Of a stretch of DNA of 62,501 bases, positions 8,983 through 18,540 are shown piece by piece. Origin of the DNA: Bradyrhizobium oropedii (GTDB taxonomy: Bacteria > Pseudomonadota > Alphaproteobacteria > Rhizobiales > Xanthobacteraceae); the NCBI RefSeq assembly GCF_020889685.1, contig NZ_JACMYO010000023.1, forward strand, positions 1-62,501, given 5' to 3'. The position numbers were made by a program, and so were the translations under genes. The notes beneath the pieces were generated by a model. That model was not told where the DNA came from and made no database searches. It saw nothing but the letters and a program-made list of their open reading frames with translations. Numbering within the stretch: the stretch's first letter is position 1; each line of letters begins with the position of its first letter.

Positions 8983-9490
8983 TGATAATGTAATCGCGAA
9001 GCTCGATGCCCGGTTCTGCGGCCAGCCGCTGCAGAACTTACGAAATTTCATCAGCGGCACCGATGCTCATTTCTTTCATGCTCCACGACACTTGCGGCGC
9101 ATTTCGTATCGATTGAAAATCTGGCCCGATGGTTTGAAAGGACGCTGGTTCTATTTTTTAAAACATCTGCTTCCCAATACTGCGCAAGATGACCCACAGG
9201 GGCGGCCGTCGACGGTTGCAGTCGTTATTCGCGATGCTTTGCGAGATTTCGTGGCGGATGCGAATTGCACTCAAGTCAGTTTTCACGTCCAGCCTGATGT
9301 GCACGGGACCCTGCCAAACGGTATCGACTATCGGGCTGATATTGATCCCGGTCCGGCGGCGCGCCCCGCTCATGCCTATCCCGCCAGCATCACTCTCGTC
9401 TGTCGTCAGGAAATTCCGCAAGGTGTGAATGAGCCCGACCCGACGGCGAAGGACACGGGAGAAAGCGGTCCTGATCAGCCGAACATCTAG
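8954..9490 (+). CDS. hypothetical protein paired with the HEIGHH protein
   Basis: The start is ATG 8954, preceded by GAAGGAGAAAAGG, and it lies inside the 3' end of the metallopeptidase-like gene. The 178-residue product contains RISYRLKIWPDGLKGRWFYF and a C-terminal half with DFVADANCTQVSFHVQPD. No domain is recognised. The overlapping arrangement suggests the product acts with, or is a substrate or partner of, the upstream protein; this is inference from context only. Confidence 0.55.
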   Translation: MGSLIPSGGDDNVIAKLDARFCGQPLQNLRNFISGTDAHFFHAPRHLRRISYRLKIWPDGLKGRWFYFLKHLLPNTAQDDPQGRPSTVAVVIRDALRDFVADANCTQVSFHVQPDVHGTLPNGIDYRADIDPGPAARPAHAYPASITLVCRQEIPQGVNEPDPTAKDTGESGPDQPNI

Positions 9491-9748
9491 ACGGCCGAAC
9501 GACAAATCTGCTCCACTTCTGCCTCGTCTCTACGCCGACTTGATTAGGAGGCGGGAACTCCGGAGACGGATTTCGGAGGCGGTACAATTGCAGACAAGGT
9601 CGGATTGCAGACGTTCTGGCGAGCGAGCAGCCCTTCGCTCATTCACTTGCGACAATTGGTAAGAACGCGTGCTCGTGCGCAGTGGTAGAACTCTTTCGGA
9701 CTTGAGGTTATATTTCAGGTATCGCGCCCGGCATCTAAGGGGCCATCT

Positions 9749-12700
9749 ATGCAATGTTGGCGTTGCGGTTTTCAGAACAGAATAACGAACGAGTATTGTG
9801 AAGGTTGCGGTACAGCTCTCGGTAATGAGTGCAGGGCCTGTGGCTACCTCAACGGATCAACCAGTCGATATTGCGGACAATGCGGCACCGCATTGGCTCA
9901 TTCCGTCTTAGGAGAAGCCAATCGGTCTTGGCAGCAGGTTCTCCGATCTCTCCATGCGAAAGGGGGAGAGCGCAAGCGTCTCACAGTTTTGTTCGCGGAT
10001 ATCCGTAACTCAACAGCGTTAATAGACAGTTTGGGTGATCCCGAGTTGGGCATGAAGCGCCTGCAACCCATCCTGGAGCTTATGAACAAGGCCGTGGCCC
10101 GCTACGACGGCGTCGTCAACAAATCACAAGGCGATGGGGTAATGGCGCTTTTTGGTGCTCCCCAGCCTCATGAAGATCACCCAATCAGAGGTTGTCTCGC
10201 GGCGCTCGCTATGCAGGACGGAATCAAACGCCGCGGTGATCCTGATCTGCAAATCCGCGTTGGCGTTCACACCGGAGAAGTTGTTGTTCAGGCGATAGAG
10301 CACGGGCTTTATCAAACATACGACGCGGCCGGCGCGAATGTTCATCTCGCGAACCGTTTGGAACAACTGGCCGGCCCCGGCGAGATCTTGATATCGAAGG
10401 ATACATACGCTGCGGCCAAACAATTCATCGAGGTCGAATCGCTGGGAGTCCAATCTATCCGCGGCATCGCAACGCCGATCGAGATATACAAGATCGTCGG
10501 CCTGCAGCATGCACCGGCGAGCGGAGTCTTCCGCGAGGGAAGGCGATTGAGCTCGCTTATTGGTAGGGCTGATCAGCTTTCCATGCTCATGCTTGAGCTT
10601 GAGAATACCATCAGGAGCGAAGGCAACGTCATCGGCGTTGTCGGTGAGGCCGGTATTGGCAAGAGCAGGTTATGTTTTGAGTTTGCCGAAAACTGTCGCG
10701 CGAGAGGCATTCGGGTCTTTGAGGCGCGGGTATTGGATCATGGCAAGGAAACGCCATTTCAGCCCGTACTAGAACTTCTGCGTGATTACTTTGGCGTCCG
10801 GGTCAAGGAGACAGCAGAACCGTCTCGACAGCGCGTTCTTGAAAGGCTGACCGCTCTTTCGGCACCAGAGGCGTTCTCGGCCATTATGCTCGAGTTTTTG
10901 GGGCTCGCCGATCCGTCGCAAACAAAGTCGAAGCTTGATCCTAAGACGCGCAAAGCGCTTTTGCTGGATTTTGTGCGAGCGCTGCCGCGTTCAGGTCCGC
11001 AAGAGGCTGCAAACGTAGTCATCATCGAGGATTTGCATTGGATCGACGCGGCAAGTCTAGAGTTCGTCGAAGCCTTGGCAGATGCCGTCTACGGTACCAC
11101 GACGCTTCTGGTAGTTAACTTCCGACCTGGTTTTGCTTCGGCATTGACCCAAAGATCGCACTATCGACAAGTCAACATGCTTCCATTGCCCAAGAATGAA
11201 GCGACGACTTTGGTGCTAGAGCACTTCGGGCCGGATCCCTCGCTTGCTCTGCTTGGCAGGAATATCATCGAGCGGGCGCAAGGTAATCCGTTTTTTCTCG
11301 AAGAGCTAATCAACACGCTTGTCGACCGTGGAGATTTTGAAGGTGAAAAAGGTGCGTACAGGCTGAAAGGAGGCATTGACTCGGTTCCGCTGCCGACGAC
11401 GGTTCAAGCGGTTGTCGGGGCCCGGATCGACCGGCTTCCAGACGCAGCAAAACAGGTACTGGAGATGGCTTCCGTCGTCGGTCGCGAAGTCTCTATTTCG
11501 ATCTTGGAGGACCTTGTTTCCGGATTGAGCGGTCACACGTTGTCCGATTCCATTCAGCAATTGAGGCAGGCCGAGGTGCTCTATGATGTCCCTCCATTCG
11601 AGCGTCGGCTTCTGTCATTTCGTCATCCTCTGATACAGGAAGTCGCCTATCGCTCGGTGCTACTAGAACGTCGGCGCAAGCTTCACGCCGACGTCGCTCA
11701 TGCGATCGAACGCTTGTTCAAGGAGCAAGCGGACGAACGGGCGTCTCTTTTGGCTTATCACCTCGAACAGGCCGGAGAGAAGGTCAAGGCCGCGCAGCAG
11801 AATATGCGTGCCGCGTTTTGGGTCGGCACGCACGATCCGAGTCAAGCACTAAGAAGCTGGAAAAAAGTTAGAGAGCTCCTGTTGGATCAGTCGAGATCCC
11901 CGCAAATCGATTTCTTGAAGATGGCGGCTTCTGGTCAGATCGTTAACTTCGGCTGGCGCGAAGGGATGTCGGCGGCAGATGCCGTCGTTTTCTTCGAAGA
12001 GGCGAGGGATTTGGCAAGATCCTTAAAGGATATGAGATCCAATGCCTTGATCCACGCAGCCTACGGCCGAATCTTGGCCAGCGGCGGCTCCGCGGACGAA
12101 TATGTGAAGATAATTCAAGAAGCCAAGACGGTGGCCGACGAAGCCAACGATCCGAGCGTTCAGATCACGCTTAAGGCTGTTCTCTGCCACGCTTTGTGGC
12201 TGTCCGGGAATTTGCCAGAGGCGCTTCAAATGAATTCGGAGGCGATGGACCGCGCCCATGAAATCATAAAATTCGATCGTCAAACCCTGGGCTTCGATAT
12301 CGAGATTTGGCTCGCCGCTTTGCGTGGCAGAATATTGGTGGTGCTCAATCGATTAGATGAAGCCCGTCCATTTCTCGAACGAGTAGTTCATCTCGACAGC
12401 GCGCAGGTCGATCAAATTCACCATGTGATGCCGAGCATGGCTTACGTGGACGTTGCGTGGGTCCGGAAAGATGTCGTTTTGGCTCAGCAACATGCCGACC
12501 GAGCCTTCTCGATCGCTCTAAAAAGTGGCAACCCCTATCTGCGGGTCTATGCTCAAGCATGCCGGGGACTTGCTCACATCGTCGCTGGAAGGTTCACGCC
12601 TGCAATCAACGATCTGTCGGACGCATTGAACTTCGCGAGGTCGCGACAAGCAGGTCTAGAGAACGAGCCAAGAATTCTAGCAGATTTAGCAAATGCCTAC

Positions 12701-12982
12701 AGATTGAGCGGCGAAAGTACGGCCGCTCTTTCTACGGCCGAACAGGCCATAGCGGTAGCCACGGAGCGCCACGCTCGCGTCGCGGAATGTTCTGCCCGGA
12801 TTGTTCGGGCTAGTATATTGTTGCGATCGGAAAATGATGATCAGCAAGCGGACGGAAGGGCTGAGCTAGGGCGCGCAGCGGCGCTAATGCAGGAGACTGG
12901 CGCTATGCTCTTAGAGTCGTTTTTGAAGGACGTGACCGCAGGAACCGACAGCTCGCCGCAGGTCTCCGCGCAGGCCAGTTGA
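9749..12982 (+). CDS. class III adenylate/guanylate cyclase with zinc ribbons, AAA ATPase and TPR-like C-terminus
   Basis: This 1077-residue multidomain signalling protein begins with two zinc ribbons (CWRCG/CEGCG and CRACG/CGQCG, residues 2-51). A cyclase catalytic domain follows with RKRLTVLFADIRNSTALID, the second metal-binding region QGDGVMALFGAP, and VGVHTGEVV. After it comes an AAA/STAND-type ATPase with the P-loop VVGEAGIGKSRLCFEF (about residues 295-310) and Walker B VVIIEDLHWIDAAS. The C-terminal 400 residues are alpha-helical and TPR-like. Such proteins couple ligand or partner sensing to cyclic nucleotide production. No adjacent effector is visible. Confidence 0.92.
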   Translation: MQCWRCGFQNRITNEYCEGCGTALGNECRACGYLNGSTSRYCGQCGTALAHSVLGEANRSWQQVLRSLHAKGGERKRLTVLFADIRNSTALIDSLGDPELGMKRLQPILELMNKAVARYDGVVNKSQGDGVMALFGAPQPHEDHPIRGCLAALAMQDGIKRRGDPDLQIRVGVHTGEVVVQAIEHGLYQTYDAAGANVHLANRLEQLAGPGEILISKDTYAAAKQFIEVESLGVQSIRGIATPIEIYKIVGLQHAPASGVFREGRRLSSLIGRADQLSMLMLELENTIRSEGNVIGVVGEAGIGKSRLCFEFAENCRARGIRVFEARVLDHGKETPFQPVLELLRDYFGVRVKETAEPSRQRVLERLTALSAPEAFSAIMLEFLGLADPSQTKSKLDPKTRKALLLDFVRALPRSGPQEAANVVIIEDLHWIDAASLEFVEALADAVYGTTTLLVVNFRPGFASALTQRSHYRQVNMLPLPKNEATTLVLEHFGPDPSLALLGRNIIERAQGNPFFLEELINTLVDRGDFEGEKGAYRLKGGIDSVPLPTTVQAVVGARIDRLPDAAKQVLEMASVVGREVSISILEDLVSGLSGHTLSDSIQQLRQAEVLYDVPPFERRLLSFRHPLIQEVAYRSVLLERRRKLHADVAHAIERLFKEQADERASLLAYHLEQAGEKVKAAQQNMRAAFWVGTHDPSQALRSWKKVRELLLDQSRSPQIDFLKMAASGQIVNFGWREGMSAADAVVFFEEARDLARSLKDMRSNALIHAAYGRILASGGSADEYVKIIQEAKTVADEANDPSVQITLKAVLCHALWLSGNLPEALQMNSEAMDRAHEIIKFDRQTLGFDIEIWLAALRGRILVVLNRLDEARPFLERVVHLDSAQVDQIHHVMPSMAYVDVAWVRKDVVLAQQHADRAFSIALKSGNPYLRVYAQACRGLAHIVAGRFTPAINDLSDALNFARSRQAGLENEPRILADLANAYRLSGESTAALSTAEQAIAVATERHARVAECSARIVRASILLRSENDDQQADGRAELGRAAALMQETGAMLLESFLKDVTAGTDSSPQVSAQAS

Positions 12983-13255
12983 TCATCTGACGAGGAGCTT
13001 TCCTTATTCAGGTTTGATGCTTTACGCGAGAGTAGCAGGTCAGCGGCCGACTTATTCCAAACAAATGATATGCGAAACCGAGCTCGTGTTCCGGTGTAGG
13101 GCCGCTATCATGCCGCGGCTGGCGTCCCCGGCGCGCGCGGGCACCTCGCGAACGAAGTGACCAACGGAGCGCACTTAATCATGTCAGCTTTTGGCCCCGT
13201 TGCGGACATCGGGCCGGCTTCGACCGATATTGTTTTTTGAGCCAAAGCCGACGTC

Positions 13256-14152
13256 TCAGGGGCCAGATTTTAGATTTCTGACCGTAACAGTCTCGCCGAT
13301 CTCGAAGCTCATCAGGTCTTCGCCGACGACAAGCGGTCCGGCATAAGTCTCGCGGGTTGCCGCGATCAGGTCGTCAACGCTCGGTGCCGTCACGGAGTCA
13401 CTGGCGAGCATGACCAGATGCGTGAATACGGCGAGTTTAGGCCGCGTCTTCGCGAACACGCGTCCAGCTTCCTGTGGCGAGGTATGATGATTGACGATGC
13501 GCTGGATGTCGGCTTGACCCCGAAGCCTCGGCGGCGCCATTGCGACCTCATGTACCAGCAAGTCAGCGCCCTCGCCGTAGCGGAGCACGTTTGCGTTGTA
13601 GCGAGTATCGCCGGAGATGACGGCCATGCGGCCGCGGTATTCGATACGATAGCCATATGCCGGCTTGATGGCGTCGCCATGATCGACCGTGAAGGCTAAG
13701 ACGCGCAGATCGCCGGTCTGATAGACGACGCCATCCTCCGCAAACTCGTTCACCGTGATCGCGACATGCTCGCGTGCCAGCTTCTCATCCTCGACGCGGA
13801 TCTCGATGTCGCGGGCGTAGGCCGCTTCGAGGTGATGCATCAGTTTGGCTGTGCCAACCGGGCCGATCACGTTGAATGGGCGCTGGCGGTTGCCGAAATA
13901 TGAGCTCAGCCAGCCCGTCAGCCAGAGGTCAGGAATGCCGACTGTGTGATCGGAATGAAAATGCGTGAGCAACAGTGCATCGACCCGACCGATGGGAACG
14001 CCGAGCTGAAACAAGCGCATAGCGGCGCCGCGGCCGGCATCGATCAGGATCGTATGCTCGCCCGCCTCGATTAGCGTGCTCGGGCCAAAGCGATCGGGGC
14101 GGGGGATTGGCGTCCCCGTCCCGAGCAGCGTCACGCGAAAACCCGATGGCAC
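13256..14152 (-). CDS. metallo-beta-lactamase-fold hydrolase (RNase Z/arylsulfatase-like)
   Basis: This 298-residue protein starts at GTG 14152, overlapping the stop of the upstream tctC-type gene by one base (TAGTG). Metal-binding motifs are visible: LLLTHFHSDHTVGIPDL, the later histidines in TVDHGDA, ISGDTRYN with its bridging aspartate, and NHHTSPQEAG. The N-terminal LLGTGTPIPRPDRFGPS is typical of the RNase Z-like branch. The substrate is unknown. Co-transcription with a solute-binding protein suggests a small-molecule hydrolase rather than tRNA processing. Confidence 0.88.
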   Translation of the reverse strand: MPSGFRVTLLGTGTPIPRPDRFGPSTLIEAGEHTILIDAGRGAAMRLFQLGVPIGRVDALLLTHFHSDHTVGIPDLWLTGWLSSYFGNRQRPFNVIGPVGTAKLMHHLEAAYARDIEIRVEDEKLAREHVAITVNEFAEDGVVYQTGDLRVLAFTVDHGDAIKPAYGYRIEYRGRMAVISGDTRYNANVLRYGEGADLLVHEVAMAPPRLRGQADIQRIVNHHTSPQEAGRVFAKTRPKLAVFTHLVMLASDSVTAPSVDDLIAATRETYAGPLVVGEDLMSFEIGETVTVRNLKSGP

Positions 14153-15135
14153 TATTGCTGGACCTTCATGCCGGCTACGACATCGTGCCAGTGTGCGACC
14201 TGATCGCCGACCAGCCGGCCGAATTGCTCAGGCGTGCCGCCCACCGGCTCGGCACCGATCCTTGCCAGCGCCTCGCGCACCGAGGGCTTCTGCAGCGCCT
14301 TGTTGATCGCAGCATTGAGCCGCGCGACTGTTTCCTTCGGAGTGCCATGCCTGACGGCGAAGCCGGTCCAGTCCTCGACGACCAGCGAAGGGTAGCTGGC
14401 TTCGACAATAGTCGGCACATCAGGCAGGATCGGCACACGCTTCGGACCGGTAACCGCGAGCGCCCGCAGCTTCCCGGTCTTGATCAGATCAACCACCGGC
14501 AACATGGTGATGAACATGAAGGCGTTGGTGCCGTTGAGCAGGTCGCCGATCGCCTGCGGGAATTGCGCGTAGGGAACGTGCTGGGCGCGCGTGCCTGTCT
14601 GCAACTTGAATTGCTCGCCGATCAGATGCGCGGGCGTGCCGAACCCGCCCGAAGAGAACGTCAGCTTGTCGGGCTGGCTTTTCAGCAGCGTCACCAGCTC
14701 CGCCACTGTCTTCGCTGGCACCGACGGATTCACCACCAGCACGTTGTAGGAAACCGTCGCCTTGATGACCGGGTCGAAATCCCGGCCGAGATCGAACGAG
14801 ATGTTCGGCACCAGCGACGGCGCCGCAACCGACGGCACCGACATCGCATAGAGGCTGTTGCCGTCCGCCGGCTGGGTGAGGACGTCGGTCGCTGCGATGG
14901 TGGTGACACCGCCCGGCCGGTTCTCGACAATCACCCGCCAGCCTTCCGATTCCGTCAATTCCTTCGATACGATGCGGCTGATGATGTCAGGCGGCGTGCT
15001 GGCCGAAAACGGCGCCACGAAGCGTACCGTGCCGGTCGGAAAGGATGTCTGCGCGGATGCTTGCAGGCTCGAGGCGAGCAGGGCCAGCGTCGCGAGCGAC
15101 AATGAGGTGATGCGGTGAAACAGGTGGGATCTCAT
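14152..15135 (-). CDS. tripartite tricarboxylate transporter-type periplasmic binding protein (Bug/TctC family)
   Basis: The chosen start, ATG 15135, gives 327 residues with a clear signal peptide (LSLATLALLASSLQASAQ). Family features are FPTGTVRFVAPFSASTPPD near the N-terminus, WRVIVENRPGGVTTIAATDV, and the C-terminal QFGRLVGDQVAHWHDVV. These proteins bind carboxylates or related small molecules. Many rhizobial ones are orphans without the membrane subunits, and none are next to it here. The gene is divergent from an iclR-family gene, and the intergenic region carries two operator-like palindromes, so IclR-type control is likely. Confidence 0.93.
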   Translation of the reverse strand: MRSHLFHRITSLSLATLALLASSLQASAQTSFPTGTVRFVAPFSASTPPDIISRIVSKELTESEGWRVIVENRPGGVTTIAATDVLTQPADGNSLYAMSVPSVAAPSLVPNISFDLGRDFDPVIKATVSYNVLVVNPSVPAKTVAELVTLLKSQPDKLTFSSGGFGTPAHLIGEQFKLQTGTRAQHVPYAQFPQAIGDLLNGTNAFMFITMLPVVDLIKTGKLRALAVTGPKRVPILPDVPTIVEASYPSLVVEDWTGFAVRHGTPKETVARLNAAINKALQKPSVREALARIGAEPVGGTPEQFGRLVGDQVAHWHDVVAGMKVQQ

Positions 15136-15239
15136 GGAAGTCTCCATCAAACGATGAAAATCTCGATTCCAAGTCGCAACCTGCAGGCACCCTACCTTTG
15201 AACGTGACGGCAGCTTTTTACCAGAAGAATCGACGTGCA

Positions 15240-15276
15240 TTCCACACTGTGGAACGTTACATTCCACAATGTGGAA
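15240..15276. promoter_or_regulatory. two palindromic operators between tctC-type and iclR-type genes
   Basis: Two nearly identical 15-bp palindromes, TTCCACACTGTGGAA (15240-15254) and TTCCACAATGTGGAA (15262-15276), have centres 22 bp apart, two helical turns. They lie 16 bases upstream of the regulator's start and 105 bases from the divergent gene. This is the expected layout of a dimer-of-dimers IclR-family site controlling both genes. Confidence 0.85.
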
Positions 15277-15291
15277 CGAGACGAGCAGGCA

Positions 15292-16098
15292 ATGGCGGGT
15301 CCGAAAGTCATCAAGAGCCTGGAGCGGGGCCTTCTCGTTTTGCAGGCTCTGCAAATGCAGCCCGACTCGTCGCTGCAAGAACTGCATGTCTTCACCAACA
15401 TCTCCAAGCCGAGCCTGCTCCGTATCCTCCACACGCTGGCCCGGTCCGGCTTGGTCACGCGACGGCTTGCCGACGGCCGCTATCGCATCGGCGCGACGCT
15501 TTCGCATGCGCCTTCGCGTCGAGAACATCGCGACCGCATCGCGGAAGCCGCGGCTCCGATCCTGGAGCGACTGTGCGAGCGGGTTTCCTGGCCCTCCGAC
15601 CTGATGGTGCCGGCGGGTGACCACATGGAAATTCGGGAGACAACGCGGGCGCGAAGCCCGATCTTGTTGCAGCAAGAGCGCATCGGGTTGCCGGTCAACT
15701 GGCTGCATTCGGCAGTCGGCCGCGCCTATCTCGCGTATTGTCCCGTCAAGGAGCGACAGCACATTGTCGATCTGTTGCGCAGCTCCAGCAAGCCTGAGGA
15801 TCGGTTGGCGCGAGAGCCGGCGCGCTTGAGCAGCATCCTCGCCGAGGTTCGCGCGCGCGGCTATGGCACCCGCGACGCCACGCATACCGGAGGTTACTAT
15901 GGTGGTCCCCCGCATGCGGATGGTCTGTTCTCGATCGCGGTTCCCCTGCGCGATGGGCAGCGGGTCCTCGGCGCGATCAACATGCTCTGGCTAAAGACCG
16001 CCTTTTCCATCGAGACCTTTGCGGCCCGGCATCTCGACGAGCTTCAGGAAGCGGCGAAGGAAATTGTCAGTTCAGTCCGAAGTCGGAGAAGACGCTGA
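15292..16098 (+). CDS. IclR-family transcriptional regulator
   Basis: The 268-residue protein starts at ATG 15292. An upstream in-frame ATG at 15235 would translate the operators themselves, so it is rejected. The N-terminal winged helix includes KSLERGLLVLQALQ and ISKPSLLRILHTLARSGLV. The effector-binding domain follows, with LPVNWLHSAVGRAYLAYCP, RARGYGTRD and DGLFSIAVPLRDGQRVLGAIN. IclR regulators bind small acids and act on adjacent catabolic or transport genes. The two palindromes in its own promoter point to autoregulation and control of the divergent binding-protein gene. Confidence 0.93.
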   Translation: MAGPKVIKSLERGLLVLQALQMQPDSSLQELHVFTNISKPSLLRILHTLARSGLVTRRLADGRYRIGATLSHAPSRREHRDRIAEAAAPILERLCERVSWPSDLMVPAGDHMEIRETTRARSPILLQQERIGLPVNWLHSAVGRAYLAYCPVKERQHIVDLLRSSSKPEDRLAREPARLSSILAEVRARGYGTRDATHTGGYYGGPPHADGLFSIAVPLRDGQRVLGAINMLWLKTAFSIETFAARHLDELQEAAKEIVSSVRSRRRR

Positions 16099-16282
16099 TG
16101 TCGGCTTGTGCTGCGGTGCACGAGTCCGGATGTGGCCCTTCGCGTCAGTTGGCGCGGTGCCGCCATATGTCCGTGACCGGTGGTGGACCGGAAGACCCGT
16201 GATCAGGTGCAGACCGGCGCGATTGACCCGCGGCGGACTTCGAACGCGAGGATGCTGTTCTGCCCTATCTCAACGTACGCTT

Positions 16283-17179
16283 CTAATGATTTGCGATGAA
16301 GGCAAGAACAGCCGCGTCATAAGCCTGAGGGTTCTCAGACGGGACCGTGTGAGATGCCCCCGGAATGAAGACCCGAGTTCGGTTCGGTAGACATCGTTCC
16401 AATTCGTCTACGATGCGATGGAAGAACTCCGGACTTCGCTCGCCGTTCGTCACCAGTGTGGGTGCCGCAATGCGACGCGCCATGTCGCAGGTGAACGCCG
16501 GGCGGCGGGTTGATTTCGCGTCCGCGACGTGTGGGGGCGCGTTGTCCCGCATCATCTTGCGCTCGTCATCTGATCGTCGGTCGTAGGTGCCCGGTCCGCC
16601 CACCGCGTCGGCGAAGAGGCGGAGCCCCGCGTCGATGTCGTCCTTCCTGAGCGCCTCCTGAGACGGGGCAAATCGAGCGCCCCATGCTTTGAGGGTGTCG
16701 GCGCCCGCAGGCGTCCCGGCGATCAGCGCTGAGGCGGGTGGTTCGTTGATCACCAGCGTTCGGACCATCTCGGGATGATTTGACGCGAAGAAAAGAGCGG
16801 CGTGCGCACCAGAGGAGTGAGCGACGATGTGGACTTGCTTCACGCCTAGCGCAGTCAGAAAGGCAGCCAAATCCTCACCATGCGCATCTGCCGCACCGTC
16901 AGGTAGCCCGTCATTGCTCGTTGAATTGGGGAAGTGGTTGCGCCTGCTGTAGGCAATGACGTGGTATTCCTTTGAGAATATCGGAAGATGCTGCTCCCAC
17001 AGACGATAATCTTGAAACCCTCCGTGGACGACAACGATGACGTCACCTTGCCCGGCTTCGGCGTAAGCCAGTTTGTCACCGCCCACACTTGCCTGCTTCA
17101 TGTCATCTCCGAAGGCGCTTGACGAGACCAAAAGCAAGAGCGCGAAACAATTGATGAAGGCGTAAATTCTGAGCCGCAT
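16283..17179 (-). CDS. alpha/beta hydrolase, exported
   Basis: This 298-residue protein has a signal peptide (INCFALLLLVSSSAFGDD, about residues 8-25). The alpha/beta hydrolase core shows the oxyanion segment VIVVVHGGFQDYRLW, the nucleophile elbow VAHSSGAHAAL (GxSxG variant AHSSG), and the catalytic histidine in FIPGASHTVPSENP near the end. A periplasmic esterase or lipase-type role is likely, but the substrate is unknown. It stands alone with about 180 bases to the iclR gene and about 270 to the next feature. Confidence 0.88.
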   Translation of the reverse strand: MRLRIYAFINCFALLLLVSSSAFGDDMKQASVGGDKLAYAEAGQGDVIVVVHGGFQDYRLWEQHLPIFSKEYHVIAYSRRNHFPNSTSNDGLPDGAADAHGEDLAAFLTALGVKQVHIVAHSSGAHAALFFASNHPEMVRTLVINEPPASALIAGTPAGADTLKAWGARFAPSQEALRKDDIDAGLRLFADAVGGPGTYDRRSDDERKMMRDNAPPHVADAKSTRRPAFTCDMARRIAAPTLVTNGERSPEFFHRIVDELERCLPNRTRVFIPGASHTVPSENPQAYDAAVLAFIANH

Positions 17180-17451
17180 GGTTAGAGGCTCCTCGAGTGA
17201 AAATTCTGCGCAAGGCTTGCTTAGAAGCCGTTGAGAGATAAGTCCCCATCAATTGGCGACCTTTCTTTTGTTTTAGTCAACTCTGATGTCACCTGTTGGC
17301 CCATCACGTCGATCCCGCGACTGATGGAAAGGGCCGCTATCTAAGGGTGACCGGACCACCCGTGAAATCGGGAAGACCCGCCCATGAAGCGTAGCGCAAG
17401 ATCGCAGTCCGTCGCTGGTTATCCGGCCGGATCGCGTCGGCGGCCGCTACG

Positions 17452-17700
17452 TCATAGCGCTACAGCGAAACAATAGTGCCCATCTTCATCAGCCGTGGTG
17501 CGCCATTTGCATACAAAGCCACGAACATTTCCGTTCTCGGTCTGTTTGCCGGCAATGGCGGCCTGGAGGATGTCCTTGCTGCCGATGATCCGGATGGCTT
17601 GGCCGTCGACCTCGACCGCGTCAATAATCGAGTGGATATAGCATTTGCGGGTGTTGGTGTCGCCCGTGTCGAGCTTCGCGCTCATCAGTCGCGCGAAGGC
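17452..17700 (-). pseudogene. C-terminal fragment of a large serine recombinase
   Basis: The minus strand encodes AFARLMSAKLDTGDTNTRK, IIDAVEVDGQAIRIIGSKD and AAIAGKQTENGNVRGFV, which is the usual C-terminus of Bradyrhizobium-type site-specific serine recombinases. The catalytic serine domain and the zinc ribbon are missing. The frame is cut at about 17700, exactly where a DUF932 fragment starts on the opposite strand. Confidence 0.7.
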
Positions 17701-18220
17701 GTCGATCCTCTACGCCTCGGACCGCGACGTCTTCCTCTTCCTCGTTGACGTTTTGAATCCGATCGAGGCGGGCCGCTTGCCCGATGGATCGCCCGATCTT
17801 TACCTCCGCGGCTTCTATGCCTGGAACAGCGAGGTGGGCGCGAAAACCTTCGGCATTGCGTCCTTCTATCTTCGCGGTCTGCCAAAACAGGAATCTGTGG
17901 AGCGTCGAGGATTTCGAGGAAATCACCATCCGCCACAGCAAATATGCCGCCTCTCGCTTCGCGCACGAGGCCGCACCCGCCTTGCTGAACTTCGCCAATT
18001 CCTCGCCGATGCCCTTCGTCAACGGCATCGAGGCCGCGCGCGAACGGATCGTCGCCCGCAACGACGAGGACAGCACACAGATTTCCTGCGCAAGGGCGGC
18101 TTCTCGAAAGCCGAGACCGGAAAGATCACCGACACGGTGCTGGCCGAGGAAGGCAAGCCGCCGGAATCGATCTTCGATTTCGTCCATGGCATCACCGCGC
18201 TCGCACGCGACAAGACGCAT
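17697..18220 (+). pseudogene. DUF932-family (phage/plasmid-type) protein fragment
   Basis: The order of conserved DUF932 segments is kept but in alternating frames: GFYAWNSEVGAKTFGIASFY, then CQNRNLWSVEDFEEITIRH and RFAHEAAPALLNFANSSPMP, then FLRKGGFSKAETGKI and PESIFDFVHGITALARDK. Frame changes occur near 17885 and 18080. Both ends are missing. The 3' side runs directly into a phosphodiesterase fragment. DUF932 proteins are carried by plasmids, phages and genomic islands. Confidence 0.75.
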
Positions 18221-18540
18221 CCGGATGAGATCATCATCGCGCTGCGGAGAATTGCCTCCGTCACGGCGATCAGCGGGAACGTGGACACGGGCGAGTGGGC
18301 GGCTGAATTTGCCGAAACCGAGTTCGCGCGGCTCGCGGGACGGCTGTTCTACGTTCTGCACGACCTCAATACCCTGCAGATCGATCCTGTAGCCGAGGGC
18401 ATCGATGTCATTGTTTCCGGCCCCTCTCACGTGCCGAAGATCAAGACGGTAGACGGCTTGCTCTACGTGAATCGCGGCAGTGCCGGGTACCGGCGCTTCA
18501 AGCTACCGACCGCGCTTGCGAGGCTCGCTCTGCACCCGAT
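18221..18540 (+). pseudogene. YfcE/MJ0936-type phosphodiesterase, 3' fragment
   Basis: The segment EIIIALRRIASVTAISGNVD, followed by LAGRLFYVLHDLNTLQIDP and DVIVSGPSHVPKI, is the C-terminal two-thirds of a small calcineurin-like phosphodiesterase. The family motif GHSH reads GPSH here, so a metal ligand is lost. The N-terminal SDTHG region is missing and replaced by the DUF932 fragment in frame, giving an artificial fusion ORF. Confidence 0.7.
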
